This document shows, one piece after another, positions 42,019 to 53,100 of a stretch of 64,000 bases of DNA. The translations under genes were made by a program, and so were the position numbers. The first letter of the stretch is position 1; the number at the start of each line of letters is the position of its first letter. The notes beneath the pieces were generated by a model. It did no database searches. It was not told where the DNA came from and saw only the letters and a list, made by a program, of their open reading frames with translations. The DNA is from Lacrimispora xylanolytica. Lineage in GTDB: Bacteria; Bacillota; Clostridia; Lachnospirales; Lachnospiraceae. Where the stretch lies: NCBI RefSeq assembly GCF_026723765.1, contig NZ_CP113524.1:3643001-3707000 (forward strand). The letters are read 5' to 3'.

Positions 42019-45000
42019 TCTCTTTTGTCCTGCTCTTCCTGTTCTCGTTCCAATAGGCAATATCATTGCCGTCTGTCATACCGTCTAAGATAAGATGAAA
42101 ACCAGCAGCCTGTATCGCCGCCTTGCCTCTCCCTTTTACCTGATACCAGCCATCTTCTCTCTCTTCCCACTCGTCTCTTTCTCCCTGCCCATATCCACTT
42201 AAGGCAGTAAACCTGATGGCCTTTGTGGTCACAGCGTCCTTCCATACCGTTTTCTGAGTCAAAAAAGAAGCCGAAAATCTTCCTCTTGCTGCCTCTTTAA
42301 ATTCTCCCTCCACTTCCACTTCAATGACGTAATCCTTTACACAGCCCTGGTGCATCCGGTCCTTTTGATCCGGTACCATAAGAAGTCCTGAGACAGCTAC
42401 CGGCTCCTGTATGCAGATATCCACGGAAATGGGATAATTCTCTTTTTCTATCCACACAGATGTGTTGGGATTTTCCTCAGATAAGGAGGACAGATTAGTG
42501 ACCCCTGCCTCATTCTCCGCAACATACCGGACCCCTAATTCCTTCATACGGTCATTAGGAAAAAGGTGCTTTTCAATGGCTGCAACAGGAATCTCCTCTT
42601 TTGGCGCAAACTCCCAAGAGGCGGCATAGGACAAAAGGGCTTCCTTAAAGTGGCAGGCCGCCGGCCGTTCTTCAAAGCTTCCCTCCAGACTGGCGCTCAC
42701 GAGAAGAAGCCTTCCATTCCCTACCCTTCCTTCTATTAAAAGTCCAAGGGACAGGTTCCGGTTCCAGTCATCAATGGCCCGTATCACCGGCTCAAAGCCT
42801 TCCGGCATCTCATCAAGCAAAAAGCCTCTGGAGCTTCCTAATATATCCTCCCACTGCCAGCCACCGTGTTCCTCCGTGGGAAACCGGCGAAAGATGGGAT
42901 GACCCGGGTTCATCATGAGCCCTAAGCTTCGGCACCAGCCTGGTCCCATCTGGCTGTTCCAGAACACCGGACGGATGGATAGAGGGGGACAATCAAAATC
43001 CAGCTGGGATAAAAACGGAGAAAACACCACTCTGCCACCGGATAAAAGGGCTTCTTTTGCCTCCTCCCATTCTCTGGTAAATAGAACATGTTCCCTTTCT
43101 TTTTCCTCTTTCTTTGGATAGACGTAAAGAGGCCAGCTATTTTCTGTCTCTTCCATAAAAAGAGTCAGCTTAAGCTTTGCTGGTTCTGTGACATAAGATA
43201 GATCCAGATATAGAGTGTCAACGGGAATATTTTTCCCGGCAGAGGCAGTGACTGCTTTTAATTCTCCCTGCTCCAACACTTCAACGGCCTTCCCCTGCTC
43301 TTCCTTTTCAAGCTTCCAGGTTACAATGCTATCCTTTAAATCTTTCTTTCCAAAATGGCACAGCTCCACCGGAATAGTAACCGGTTCCCTATTCTTTATT
43401 ACATAAGAGGATATCCTGGCTAATATCACAGTTTCCTGATTGAACTGCTTAAACTCGTCCGCAGTCACATATCCCTTGTTCTCCCAGAAGGGATCTAAAA
43501 CACCTACCAAAGCAGTCCCCTGTCCCATGTAATCGTGAAGGTCCAGCATCTCGTATCCATAGATATGGGGAGTCCTTAAATTAGCCTCGAATTCTTCCTT
43601 GTACATCATCACCTGATTTTTGCCGGAGCAGCGGACAAAGGCCTGGTTCAGTTCCAAAAGCTTTTTTGCCCTTGCACTCTCCCGGAACACCTCATAATTT
43701 CCAGGCTTAAGATACCCGGTAAATTTATCAATCACAGAGAAATCAGGATAAGCGCACCACTGCCCCATCTCATGACTAATCACAGGCAGCTTGGCACCTT
43801 CCAGTGACTCTCGGTAATCTTTTCCCTTGAACCCTTCATGATTGCGGATATTTCCACCCAGCAGCGGCCCATATGCCGAACGATGGAAATAAATATAGTC
43901 CGTTCCTGTAATATCCCTCGGAGGTACCTCATAAAACCAGCCAGACTGCGCCGTATAAAGCCTTCTGCCTCCATAGCCCAGACCTTCATCAAAGCTTCTT
44001 GTCTCCTTCACCCATCGCTTCAATGGCCCATACCAGCTTCCAGAGGGCTCATTGGTGGGAGAAAACAGGACAAAGGAAGGATGGTGACCAAACTGCCGAA
44101 GAATTCTTCTGGTCTCCTCTTTCAGCACCTCCTCCATAGGAATGCCATCATTAAATACATTCCACATGCCGCATTCCGACTGTAGATAAATACCCTCCTC
44201 ATCTGCCGCCAAAAAGGCTGCCTCCGGCGGACATAGAGAATGACACCTTATAAAGTTAAATCCCCATTCTCTTATAAGCTTCATAAGGTTTTTCCACCAT
44301 TTAAGTTCCGTGGAGGGGGATCCGGTGAGAGGATAGTCACCCCCAAAATGAGTTCCCCGAAAATATTCCGGACGCCCATCAACAAAAACCATGCCGTCTT
44401 TCACTTCCATGGTTCTTTGATGAGCAGCTCCATAGGCTTTGCGCTGCCTGTCCCGTTTTTCTATCTCCCCACGGCTCAAAAGGAGAATATCTCCCGCCAT
44501 TCCATTCCAGGATGCACCAAGGGCATCGGATACTCCATGGCCGTCCGGCCTGTAAGGGTACTGAAACCGGTTATCAATTAAGACGGTCAAAGTATGAGCG
44601 CCTTTTTTCAGCCTGCCAAGGTTTATCTCGTGAGCCGTACAAAGAGAACAGTCACTTCCCTTATATTCCCCGTCCACCCAGGCATATGACCGCCACCTGG
44701 TCAGTTCAATATGTAAATAAATCTCTTCCCCGGATTCTTCCCGGATCTCAATCTCCCGTTCATACCAGGCCAGTCCAATAAAATGCCTTGGAGGCTGACA
44801 GAGAAATGGAATGGATACCTCCCTCTCCTGGGCGAACTGGTACTCTTCCCTCTCGTACCAGAAGGGGTCATGAAGACCGCTGACCCACTGGGTATCTTTT
44901 TTAATCTCCTCTCCATAGCCCTGCCCCTGTAGGATGCCCGGAAGAATCATAGGCCCATCGGCAATCCGATCTGGTTTTACTGGTGGCTCTTCATGGATTG

Positions 45001-45055
45001 GCTCTGTAACATGGTCATACCATAAGCTCCAATTTCCTGACAAGTCCATCAACAT
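42008..45055 (-). CDS. Glycoside hydrolase family 2-like enzyme
   Basis: This 1,015-aa GH2-type enzyme has an N-terminal jelly-roll (about 1-200, WYEREIEIREESGEEIYLHIELTRWRSYAWVDG), then a TIM barrel from about 225. The acid/base Glu is in FSPTNEPSG and the probable nucleophile Glu in PVISHEMGQW. The C-terminal third holds beta-sandwich modules and ends with an F5/8-type-like region (SYVTEPAKL and later SISVDICIQEPVAV). No signal peptide is present. The specificity is unclear; beta-galactosidase, beta-glucuronidase and similar activities fit pectin side chains. Its start overlaps the end of the DUF1961 gene and its end overlaps the AraC regulator, so the three form one transcript. Confidence 0.85.
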   Translation of the reverse strand: MLMDLSGNWSLWYDHVTEPIHEEPPVKPDRIADGPMILPGILQGQGYGEEIKKDTQWVSGLHDPFWYEREEYQFAQEREVSIPFLCQPPRHFIGLAWYEREIEIREESGEEIYLHIELTRWRSYAWVDGEYKGSDCSLCTAHEINLGRLKKGAHTLTVLIDNRFQYPYRPDGHGVSDALGASWNGMAGDILLLSRGEIEKRDRQRKAYGAAHQRTMEVKDGMVFVDGRPEYFRGTHFGGDYPLTGSPSTELKWWKNLMKLIREWGFNFIRCHSLCPPEAAFLAADEEGIYLQSECGMWNVFNDGIPMEEVLKEETRRILRQFGHHPSFVLFSPTNEPSGSWYGPLKRWVKETRSFDEGLGYGGRRLYTAQSGWFYEVPPRDITGTDYIYFHRSAYGPLLGGNIRNHEGFKGKDYRESLEGAKLPVISHEMGQWCAYPDFSVIDKFTGYLKPGNYEVFRESARAKKLLELNQAFVRCSGKNQVMMYKEEFEANLRTPHIYGYEMLDLHDYMGQGTALVGVLDPFWENKGYVTADEFKQFNQETVILARISSYVIKNREPVTIPVELCHFGKKDLKDSIVTWKLEKEEQGKAVEVLEQGELKAVTASAGKNIPVDTLYLDLSYVTEPAKLKLTLFMEETENSWPLYVYPKKEEKEREHVLFTREWEEAKEALLSGGRVVFSPFLSQLDFDCPPLSIRPVFWNSQMGPGWCRSLGLMMNPGHPIFRRFPTEEHGGWQWEDILGSSRGFLLDEMPEGFEPVIRAIDDWNRNLSLGLLIEGRVGNGRLLLVSASLEGSFEERPAACHFKEALLSYAASWEFAPKEEIPVAAIEKHLFPNDRMKELGVRYVAENEAGVTNLSSLSEENPNTSVWIEKENYPISVDICIQEPVAVSGLLMVPDQKDRMHQGCVKDYVIEVEVEGEFKEAARGRFSASFLTQKTVWKDAVTTKAIRFTALSGYGQGERDEWEEREDGWYQVKGRGKAAIQAAGFHLILDGMTDGNDIAYWNENRKSRTKEIEE

Positions 45056-45744
45056 AGCGCATACACCTTAAAATTACGATATTCTGCTGTCAGCGGTGCT
45101 AATTGGCGAAAGCCAATCTTTCCACCCCTTATCAGCTCTCCAAATAAGATACCATCATCGTCAAACTCAAAAATTTCAAGGCCGTTAATGGAAAACCGGA
45201 TGTTGCGGCTGTATTTGCGGACTTCCATACGATAGAAATCGTTGCAGTCATTTGCCCCCGGGATGGGATCTGCCCCCTGGGCCACAAGATGAAAACCTCT
45301 GCTTTTTCTTAAATTGCAGGTATGAAAGCTCCTTTCATCCGGTTCCTTTCTTCTAAAATATGAAATATGAAAGGCATCCATATCTCCACTGTGATACTGG
45401 GGATATTCCCCTGTCCTCTTTGAAAGAGACGGGTCAAATAAATCCTTTCCCCCATTCCCGGATGCTCCAAAAAACAAAATGCAGAGTCCTTCATCGGTGA
45501 TGGGCTTAAACTCCCAGGTTATTTTTATATTTTCCGGAAATTCCTCCGGGCACCATAGTACGTAATTAGCCTGCTGCCCCATTCCATGATCCAGTTCATT
45601 TTTCAGACACATGGTATTGTTTTCAAAGCTTATTCTGGCTTTCCCCTCCAGAATAAAACCTTTGATATCTTCTTCGTTGGAAAGGGGATTGTCATAGATT
45701 AGTTTCTCTTCAATCAGCTTAATATATCCTGCTGTATGATTCAT
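45049..45744 (-). CDS. DUF1961 family protein (YesU-like)
   Basis: This 231-aa concanavalin-like jelly-roll protein is related to B. subtilis YesU, a member of the rhamnogalacturonan gene set with unknown activity. Typical parts are NYVLWCPEEFPENIKITWEFKPITDEGLCILFFGASG, HISYFRRKEPDERSFHTCNLRKSRGFHLVAQGADPIP and the C-terminal GKIGFRQLAPLTAEYRNFKVY. The ATG at 45744 has GGAGGAAACACAACA upstream; the longer frame to 45828 has no site. It is the first gene of the regulator operon. Confidence 0.87.
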   Translation of the reverse strand: MNHTAGYIKLIEEKLIYDNPLSNEEDIKGFILEGKARISFENNTMCLKNELDHGMGQQANYVLWCPEEFPENIKITWEFKPITDEGLCILFFGASGNGGKDLFDPSLSKRTGEYPQYHSGDMDAFHISYFRRKEPDERSFHTCNLRKSRGFHLVAQGADPIPGANDCNDFYRMEVRKYSRNIRFSINGLEIFEFDDDGILFGELIRGGKIGFRQLAPLTAEYRNFKVYALC

Positions 45745-45902
45745 TGTTGTGTTTCCTCCAATCATTTGTTTTTTTACACTCCACTGGATAATTATACCTC
45801 TACTGGATATTATTCTCAACCGTTTCAAGACGCTATTTCATCTTTCCAATCATTGCTAATTATGGTAGACTTATGACATACATACATGGAGGAGGAAGCT
45901 GC

Positions 45903-47234
45903 ATGCAAATGCAATACACACAAACGATAAGCAACCAGAGTATTCTTGGAATTATCCGTCGTTTTTGCAGCTATATAGACACTAGACTTACAGAACATGG
46001 CACGCACGTAGCCTATATCATTTTCAGAATGATAAGGAAAACAGGACAGTATTCCCATGAAGAGCTTCGGGACATCTGCTTTGCAGCACAGATTCATGAC
46101 ATTGGAGCATTCAAAACAGAGGAAGTTTCAAGGATGCTACAATTTGAGACGAAAGACGTATGGAATCATTCCTTCTATGGGTTTCTTTTTGTCCATTATT
46201 TTTCTCCTTTAAAAGAGCTGGCACCCGCAGTGCTTCTTCATCACATCGGCTGGAAACACTTGAAAGACCAGGATCATCTAAGTGATAAGCTAAAGGATCT
46301 GGCACAGCTGATACATATCGCCGACCGGATTGATGTATCCATGTCCTTAGGGCACATGACCTGGGAAGATACCTTTCGTGCTTTAGAACAGGGAACGGAT
46401 ACTATATTTGCCCCTCACATATTAGAGCTTGCATCTCTTCTTGATTTTAAGGGCACCCTTGACGAGGAATGGAGACAGGATAAAGAATACGCAGATTTTT
46501 TAACCCAGATCCCTTTATCCGGAGATGAAATTACCGCATATCTAAAGATGCTTGTTTTTATTATTGACTTTCGAAGCCATTACACCGTGACTCATACCAT
46601 AGCCACCACCAGCATCAGTTACGAGCTTGGACAACTGGCAGGTTTCTCGGAGGAACAGCTGAACCTGGTCTTATGCGGGTCTCTGCTTCATGATTTAGGT
46701 AAGATTGCAATCCCCGTTGATATTTTGGAATCTCCAGGAAAATTAAACAAAGAAGCCATGACGATCATGAGAACGCATGTGGACCATACCGAAGAAATCT
46801 TTGGGGGCCTGATTGACGATTCCATTGTCCGCATCGCCCTGCGCCATCATGAGAAATTAAACGGGACAGGATATCCAAAAGGCCTTACCGCCAAAGAGCT
46901 TACGTCAGAGGAGCGACTTGTGGCGGTTGCAGACATCATAAGCGCCCTTACAGGAACCAGAAGCTATAAAGAGCCTTTTCCTAAGGACCGCATACGGACC
47001 ATACTGATCAATATGAAACGAGATGGCCATCTGGATTCTGAAATTGTAGATATGGCTGTCTGGAATCTGGACCAGATTCTTGATATGACAAAGATACGAT
47101 GCCGTCCGGTTCTTAACATTTATGAAAAGCTTTGGAAGGAGTACGACCAATTCTTAGAGCTGAAATCCGGTCATGACAAAATACGGTTTGCCCTTTCCAT
47201 TCAGGAGCCGATATCCCCAGTCCTATGGCCATAA
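45903..47234 (+). CDS. Tandem HD-domain protein with C-terminal HD-GYP (cyclic-di-GMP phosphodiesterase-like)
   Basis: This 443-aa cytosolic protein has two HD-type domains. The N-terminal one (about residues 20-190) keeps HGTHVAYII, QIHDIGAFKTEE and LLHHIGWKHL. The C-terminal one (about 225-400) is a full HD-GYP domain with SLLHDLGKIAIP and HHEKLNGTGYPKG, the signature of cyclic-di-GMP hydrolases. The start at 45903 follows GGAGGAGGAAGCTGC; a frame open to 45873 would run through that site. A GGDEF protein lies 1.6 kb downstream beyond tyrS, so a local pair of opposing c-di-GMP enzymes is possible. It is divergent from the DUF1961 gene. Confidence 0.9.
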   Translation: MQMQYTQTISNQSILGIIRRFCSYIDTRLTEHGTHVAYIIFRMIRKTGQYSHEELRDICFAAQIHDIGAFKTEEVSRMLQFETKDVWNHSFYGFLFVHYFSPLKELAPAVLLHHIGWKHLKDQDHLSDKLKDLAQLIHIADRIDVSMSLGHMTWEDTFRALEQGTDTIFAPHILELASLLDFKGTLDEEWRQDKEYADFLTQIPLSGDEITAYLKMLVFIIDFRSHYTVTHTIATTSISYELGQLAGFSEEQLNLVLCGSLLHDLGKIAIPVDILESPGKLNKEAMTIMRTHVDHTEEIFGGLIDDSIVRIALRHHEKLNGTGYPKGLTAKELTSEERLVAVADIISALTGTRSYKEPFPKDRIRTILINMKRDGHLDSEIVDMAVWNLDQILDMTKIRCRPVLNIYEKLWKEYDQFLELKSGHDKIRFALSIQEPISPVLWP

Positions 47235-47238
47235 AAAT

Positions 47239-47274
47239 GGCCGGTATCGGAGGGAATGCCTCCTGATACCGGCC
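47239..47274. terminator. Bidirectional terminator between the HD-GYP gene and tyrS
   Basis: GGCCGGTATC pairs with GATACCGGCC around a GGAGGGAATGCCTCCT loop that forms its own stem. A-rich and T-rich flanks on either side suit both convergent genes. Confidence 0.8.
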
Positions 47275-47279
47275 AACTT

Positions 47280-48503
47280 TTATTTTACAAATACTCTTAC
47301 AAATTTCTTTTTTCCACGTTTTACAACCACACCTTCTCCGGAGAGCTGCTCTTTTGTAAAGAGAGTCTTTACATCGGTCACTGCTTCACCTTCTACGGTT
47401 ACGCCGCCCTGTTCCACGTTACGTCTTGCCTCGGAACGGGTTGGTGCCAGACCAGACTTTTGTACGATTGTAAGAATATCAACGCTTCCATCTACAAAGT
47501 CAGCTTCTTCCATCTCCCATGCAGGCATATCTGCCGCATTGCCGCCGGCAAACAGCTCTTTTGCACTCTTTAAGGATTTTTCCGCTTCCTCTTCTCCATG
47601 TACCAGCTTCGTCAGCTCATAAGCAAGAATCTCTTTTGCCTGATTTAACTGGCTTCCTTCCCAGTGATCCATCTCATTGATCTGCTCAATGGGTAAGAAG
47701 GTGAGCATGCGGAGGCATTTTAATACATCGGCATCGGCTACATTTCTCCAGTACTGGAAGAAATCGAATGGAGATGTCTTTTCCGGATCAAGCCACACAG
47801 CGCCGGACTGAGTCTTACCCATCTTCTTACCTTCGGAATTTAAAAGAAGGGTAATGGTCATGGCATGTGCGTCCTTGCCTAATTTACGGCGAATCAGCTC
47901 GGTACCGCCAAGCATATTGCTCCACTGGTCATCACCGCCGAACTGCATATTACAGCCATAGCGGTTAAACAGCTCATAGAAGTCATAGCTCTGCATGATC
48001 ATGTAGTTAAACTCCAGGAAGCTGAGTCCCTTTTCCATACGCTGCTTGTAGCATTCTGCCGTAAGCATACGGTTCACAGAAAAATGAGGTCCTACTTCAC
48101 GAAGCATATCAATATAATTAAGCTCCATCAGCCAGTCTGCATTGTTGACCATAAGAGCTTTCCCTTCTGAGAAATCAATAAAACGGCTCATCTGTTTTTT
48201 AAAGCAGTCACAGTTATGCTGAATGGTCTCAATGGTCATCATCTGGCGCATATCGCTTCTTCCGGAAGGATCACCGATCATACCGGTTCCGCCTCCCAGC
48301 AATGCGATTGGCTTATTGCCTGCCTCCTGAAGACGCTTCATCAGACACAGTGCCATAAAATGGCCTACGTGAAGGCTGTCAGCCGTTGGATCAAAGCCGA
48401 TGTAAAATACAGCCTTTCCTTCATTGACCATCTTGCTGATCTCTTCCTCATTGGTTACCTGGGCAATCAATCCCCTGGCTTTCAGTTCTTCGTAAATCGT
48501 CAT
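47280..48503 (-). CDS. tyrS: Tyrosyl-tRNA synthetase
   Basis: This 407-aa class I synthetase charges tRNA(Tyr). The HIGH-type motif is [11 protein letters not shown], the binding region [14 protein letters not shown], and the KMSKS-type motif [10 protein letters not shown]. The C-terminal S4 RNA-binding domain (about 340-407) is typical. The length and motifs match TyrS (type 1 or 2 not separated here). A T-box leader with a Tyr specifier precedes it, so it is induced when tRNA(Tyr) is uncharged. Confidence 0.96.
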   Translation of the reverse strand: MTIYEELKARGLIAQVTNEEEISKMVNEGKAVFYIGFDPTADSLHVGHFMALCLMKRLQEAGNKPIALLGGGTGMIGDPSGRSDMRQMMTIETIQHNCDCFKKQMSRFIDFSEGKALMVNNADWLMELNYIDMLREVGPHFSVNRMLTAECYKQRMEKGLSFLEFNYMIMQSYDFYELFNRYGCNMQFGGDDQWSNMLGGTELIRRKLGKDAHAMTITLLLNSEGKKMGKTQSGAVWLDPEKTSPFDFFQYWRNVADADVLKCLRMLTFLPIEQINEMDHWEGSQLNQAKEILAYELTKLVHGEEEAEKSLKSAKELFAGGNAADMPAWEMEEADFVDGSVDILTIVQKSGLAPTRSEARRNVEQGGVTVEGEAVTDVKTLFTKEQLSGEGVVVKRGKKKFVRVFVK

Positions 48504-48530
48504 AGCTATTCTCCTTAATTAAATAAAAAT

Positions 48531-48800
48531 AAACCCCGTCCTATCAAAAGGACGAGGTTAAAATCTCGCGTTACCACCTTAAGTTCATAAGCAGCTCACA
48601 CTGCTTACCTCTTTAAGTACCTGCTTCGATACTCTAGCACGTTAACGGGTGCGGGAATCCGTCACAGCCTACTGGGCAATTGCCGTTGGGTGTGAAGCTC
48701 AAAGATGTATTCACAATCCGTTTCCCATGCGCCTCTCATCTTCCGGCTGCTTTCTGTATGGTCCTTCGCACTGCTACTTGTTCTTATCAACGCTTTTATG
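48531..48800 (-). promoter_or_regulatory. Tyrosine T-box leader of tyrS
   Basis: The minus strand has the T-box core AAGGTGGTAACGCG (complement of 48567-48580) and a terminator (CCTCGTCCT pairing with AGGACGGGG, 48534-48557) followed by TTTATTTTTATTT. The specifier is in GTGAATACATCTTTGAGC, where TAC (48707-48709, complement) reads Tyr. The UGGU bulge matches the A discriminator of tRNA(Tyr). Confidence 0.9.
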
Positions 48801-48858
48801 GCGTATGAAGTTAATGACTAGTATATGTTTTTTTCCACGGTTTGTCAAGGCATTTCCT

Positions 48859-49941
48859 TCAAATGTCCTTTAAGTTCTTTTTGTGCCGGTACATATCTAA
48901 ATCAGCATTTAAAATCGTATGATTCAGATCGTCACCCAAACGGTATTCCGCCACACCATAGGAAAAACAGGGACGAATTCCCTGAATCTCTTCACACTGC
49001 TTCTGGGCAGCTTTTAAGATTTTTTTCATCTCATCTGCATTTAACCGGTTGCTTAAGAGAACAAATTCATCTCCCCCAAAGCGGTACAGCCACATGTGCT
49101 TTCCTTTTGTCTTTAATATGGCGGAAGCAACGCTGCAGATTGCAGCATCTCCGCTGGAATGTCCAAATTCATCATTGATATTCTTTAAGTTGTCAAGATC
49201 GATCATCGCCATGGTGCATTCTGAATGACCGTTTATTTTCTCCAGCTGTTTTTCATAGGCAATCCGGTTATAGGTGCCGGTAAGCGGATCGTACAGGATC
49301 TTCTGTGTCGTCATAAGCAGAAAATATAGAATAACGAATGCCTCCGAAGCACTCCATACCAAAAAATGCAAATGAAACATAATCTCTACCATGATGGCAA
49401 ATCCAATCACAATTAGAAAAAGAAGTAAAAACACCGTCTCCGCCTTGCGGTTTGGCTTTCCCCTCTGCCTTGCGGAACAGTAAATAAGAGATAACAGGTA
49501 AAAGACAGAGACCACAAAGGTAATAAAGAACAGGGGACCTCTTGTATATATATTTTCTCTGCTTACACGAAAAATAAACCCCATCCAGATGCTTAAAATG
49601 GAAAATACTATATTTATGGCCATAGGAAGATAAAACCATCTGGGAAACCGTTTGGAATCTTCCGTCTCGTAGATGAGCACAAGGATCATGGGCAGGCAGG
49701 GACTTATGGCAAAGTGAATAAACGTTGTCAAGGTTCTAAGCTTAACCCCCTCTCCCGTAGATAAGCCACTGAAACAATAATCTGCCCAGGTATCTGCTAT
49801 CACCAGAAAGATCAGGCCGACTTCCCAAAGGAACAGCCTTTTGATTCGTTTTGAAAAAAGCTTGTCTGTAATCACCATTACCGCAAAAACCAAAAGAGCA
49901 ATGGCAGGGGCATAATATGATTGCAGTGCATCCAAAAACAT
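48859..49941 (-). CDS. Membrane GGDEF protein (diguanylate cyclase)
   Basis: This 360-aa protein makes cyclic-di-GMP. The N-terminal 200 residues have about six membrane segments (YYAPAIALLVFAVMVI, FITFVVSVFYLLSLIY and others). The GGDEF domain occupies about 205-360 with DPLTGTYNRIAYEKQL, MIDLDNLKNINDEFGHSSGD and YRFGGDEFVLL, an intact active site. The start at 49941 follows AGGAGGATCCC; the frame is open to 49980 but with no site there. It stands alone on the minus strand upstream of tyrS. Confidence 0.92.
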   Translation of the reverse strand: MFLDALQSYYAPAIALLVFAVMVITDKLFSKRIKRLFLWEVGLIFLVIADTWADYCFSGLSTGEGVKLRTLTTFIHFAISPCLPMILVLIYETEDSKRFPRWFYLPMAINIVFSILSIWMGFIFRVSRENIYTRGPLFFITFVVSVFYLLSLIYCSARQRGKPNRKAETVFLLLFLIVIGFAIMVEIMFHLHFLVWSASEAFVILYFLLMTTQKILYDPLTGTYNRIAYEKQLEKINGHSECTMAMIDLDNLKNINDEFGHSSGDAAICSVASAILKTKGKHMWLYRFGGDEFVLLSNRLNADEMKKILKAAQKQCEEIQGIRPCFSYGVAEYRLGDDLNHTILNADLDMYRHKKNLKDI

Positions 49942-50069
49942 GGGATCCTCCTGAACAATAGAATTAATACATATGTCCATCGTAGCACCTAATCCGATCT
50001 TTTACAATTTAATAATCTTTCATTTATATGAAAATTTATTTATTATTCCGTATTTCCCTAAATAAAAGA

Positions 50070-50106
50070 GGAATTCCCCTGTTGCATGAAGCAGCAAGGG
50101 AATTCC
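50070..50106 (-). terminator. Terminator of the large pectinase gene
   Basis: GGAATTCCC pairs with GGGAATTCC around a loop, followed on the minus strand by TCTTTTATTT. It lies seven bases beyond the stop. Confidence 0.8.
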
Positions 50107-50112
50107 ATTTCC

Positions 50113-53100
50113 TTATTTAGCCTTTATCCAGGCACCGTTTTCACCCACCCGGTAGCCATCTGGAGTGACTGTATTCATCAGACATTCGCCGTTCTGGCTT
50201 AAATAATACCAGTTGTTATTAACAAGGACCCAGCCTGTTGCCATAGATCCATCCAGATTCATGTAGTACCATTTTCCTTCGGTCAACACCCAGTCTGTTT
50301 TCATGGCTCCGCTGGTCTCCATATAGTACCAGACACCCTGAACCTGATTCCAGCCCGTTGTCATATATCCCGTTTGTCCAAAATAGTACCAGGCTCCGTT
50401 TACCTTCGCCCATTCCTCCTTTGGATAGGTACCGTCTGCTTTTTTCAAACGCCAGCCGGACTGATCCATCTCCCAGTCTCCCTTTGTCTCATTGGAAGAC
50501 GTCTTGATTCCATAATCCCGGTCAGAGTCAGAATCCCTGTCTCTATCTGGTTTTACAGGAGTCGGTTTCTCACCTGGCTCTGGATCCACTGGATCCGGCG
50601 TATCCACACCGATTCCTGGTAGTTTTGCTCCGGCACCTGCTTTATCAATCTTGCTGCCCTTTACAGGACGTAAGAAATCACCAAATTGAATTCTTCCATC
50701 CTGACGGTAGAATAAATCCGCAGGATTTAAAGATCTAAAGTTCTCTTGCCCCACTGCATTGGTTCCGTTTTGGTAGAGATAATTATTCTCTATCACCTTT
50801 GCAGATATCTTATCGTCGTAAACCTTCTTTAAGGAACCACTGAATGCTGCAGTTCGGAATGAAACGTTATTTCTAACCGTACCATCAGCTGTCAGTTCCC
50901 CATTAGCTCCCTTTTTATAAGGACTTGGACGCATAATATAATTAAAACGGGCGTTATCAAATGATGTATTATTTTCAATCGTCAATTCTCCCGGATTAAA
51001 GTTATCTGTGATTCCATCCAGGTTGTTATGGAATGCTACGCTGTTTCTTAAAATATGAGGTACCTCGCGGCCCTCTCCGCCTAGCTTAAATCCATTGTTT
51101 CCATTGTTATAGGCTACGCAGTTTTCTATAATGGTTCTTCCGTTGGGGCCATCTGCTAGAGTGTTGTAGGTATCCCAGCCATCATCTGCATTGTCGTGAG
51201 AAACACAGTTTAAGAACCGGTTGTCATCTCCTGAGCCGGATTTTGACGCAAATCCGTCTGCATTGATTCTGGAACCGTCCACATTGTCAAATGCTTCACA
51301 GTTTTCTACCAGGTTGTAGGAAGGCCATAAGCTTCTGCTTCCTCTGCTTTTTGTTATGGTAAGACCAGCGTCACTTGATGTATTATGAATCAGGGAATCC
51401 TTTAATACATTATGGCTTCCGTGAATCATAACTCCTCTGCTTCCTTCGATCTTTTGACCATCCACATCAAGTCCGGTCACGTCCCAATAATCTGCGTCAA
51501 GCACAAAGATTTTACTGCTGCCGGTAACTTTTACAGCGCCCTGAGCTGTCAGAGCTTTTCTTGCGTCCTTATTTCCAGAAGAGGTCATTGGTATGGTGAA
51601 TGAATGATAGGTTCCTTCTGCCATATATATGGTTCCTCCCGGTACCAGACGGTTGATGGCCTCTTTTATGGACAATGGATTTTCCTTGGTTCCTGCTGCC
51701 TCATCAGTTCCTTCTGGAGATACATATAATTCCTTACCATAGTTATCTTTTTTCACCTTCAGAGCAGCTGTTTTTTCTTTCCCTGCATCTGCCCCTTCCG
51801 AAGGTACAAAGCTTAGCTTAAATTCTGCTTCCTGTCCAGAAATTATAGCAGGGCAGGTAAACTGTACGCCTCCTGTCACTGATGCCTTTGAAACCAGTAC
51901 CGTATCATTCTGGCTGACTGTCATGGTTCCTGACTGGTTGGTTAAGGCCTGTACCGTATAATCTGAACTGTTGGTGTATGCAGCAGAAGCGATATACAGA
52001 GAAGCCGTATCATTATCTGGAGCCACGTAAGCGGGAGATTCATCCGGCTTTACAACGTCACTTACATCAAGAGAGATATTTCTTACGGACATTCTGGCAT
52101 TTCTGGAAGCGAAAAAGCCTACATACATGGTTTCTTTATCCAGGTGAGATACGATGTTCGGTGTTACATTCTTATCCTCAAAGGTGTAAGAGGTAAGTAC
52201 ATTCCCCTGCTGATCAAGGTGGTAGACAAAGAATCCCTCATCGGTCCGTTCCAGTCTCAGTTTCGTTTCTGTGCCATAAAAGTTTGATGTAAATGGCGCA
52301 TCTGCTGGCGCATATTTTTTATCCGCTTTTGAAACTGACTTTTCGAAGGTTGCTGTTGTTTTAACTGTTTTTAAGTTTCCAGCCGGGCTGTTTACCCCAT
52401 AACGGGCTGCTGCAAGTAAATTAATATCTGCATTCAGAGCTTTCCCAGCTGCCTGCAGGCTTAACATAACCATGTTGGAGGCTGCTGGATACTCTTCATA
52501 CCCTTCCTCTAAAGGCTCTTTTCTAGGACTTCCATTCACGTCCCTTACCATCAGGCCTGCACCCTCCTGAAGGTTTGCCTTTGAGCCTTCCTCCGGCCCT
52601 AACTGCTCCACTGTAACATCTGCTGTCAGGGAGAAGTTCTTACTGGTAGGTACTTCCGTATAATAAAAAGTCAATCCATCATGCCCGGTCTGGAGTTTTC
52701 CTCCTCTGGATTCTATTACGACATCCTGAGCCGGCTTTCCTTCCAGGTTAAGCGGTGTGCTAGAACCGATCGGCCAGGTATAATTTGTTCCCACCTTGTT
52801 TGGCAGTATGTTGGACTTGAAATCCATATCCGTAGACTGTCCAAATGCAGAGGACCTCCATAACTGCTCCCCTTCTGAGCCGTCCCAGGTAATTTCCGGT
52901 CCGCTGTTGGTCCAGTGGAATGGTCCTGTTCCAGTTAATGCTTTGCCCCATGCGTCAGAAGCTTCTACCCGGAAGGTATGAGGAATCTTCATATCGAGTC
53001 CGGTTACCGTGTATGATGTATCCTTTGTGGTAAACGATCCATTCACATGGTTAAAGTAATCTCCCTCTTTTGTGTAGACCGGTTTTCCGTCTACATAAAT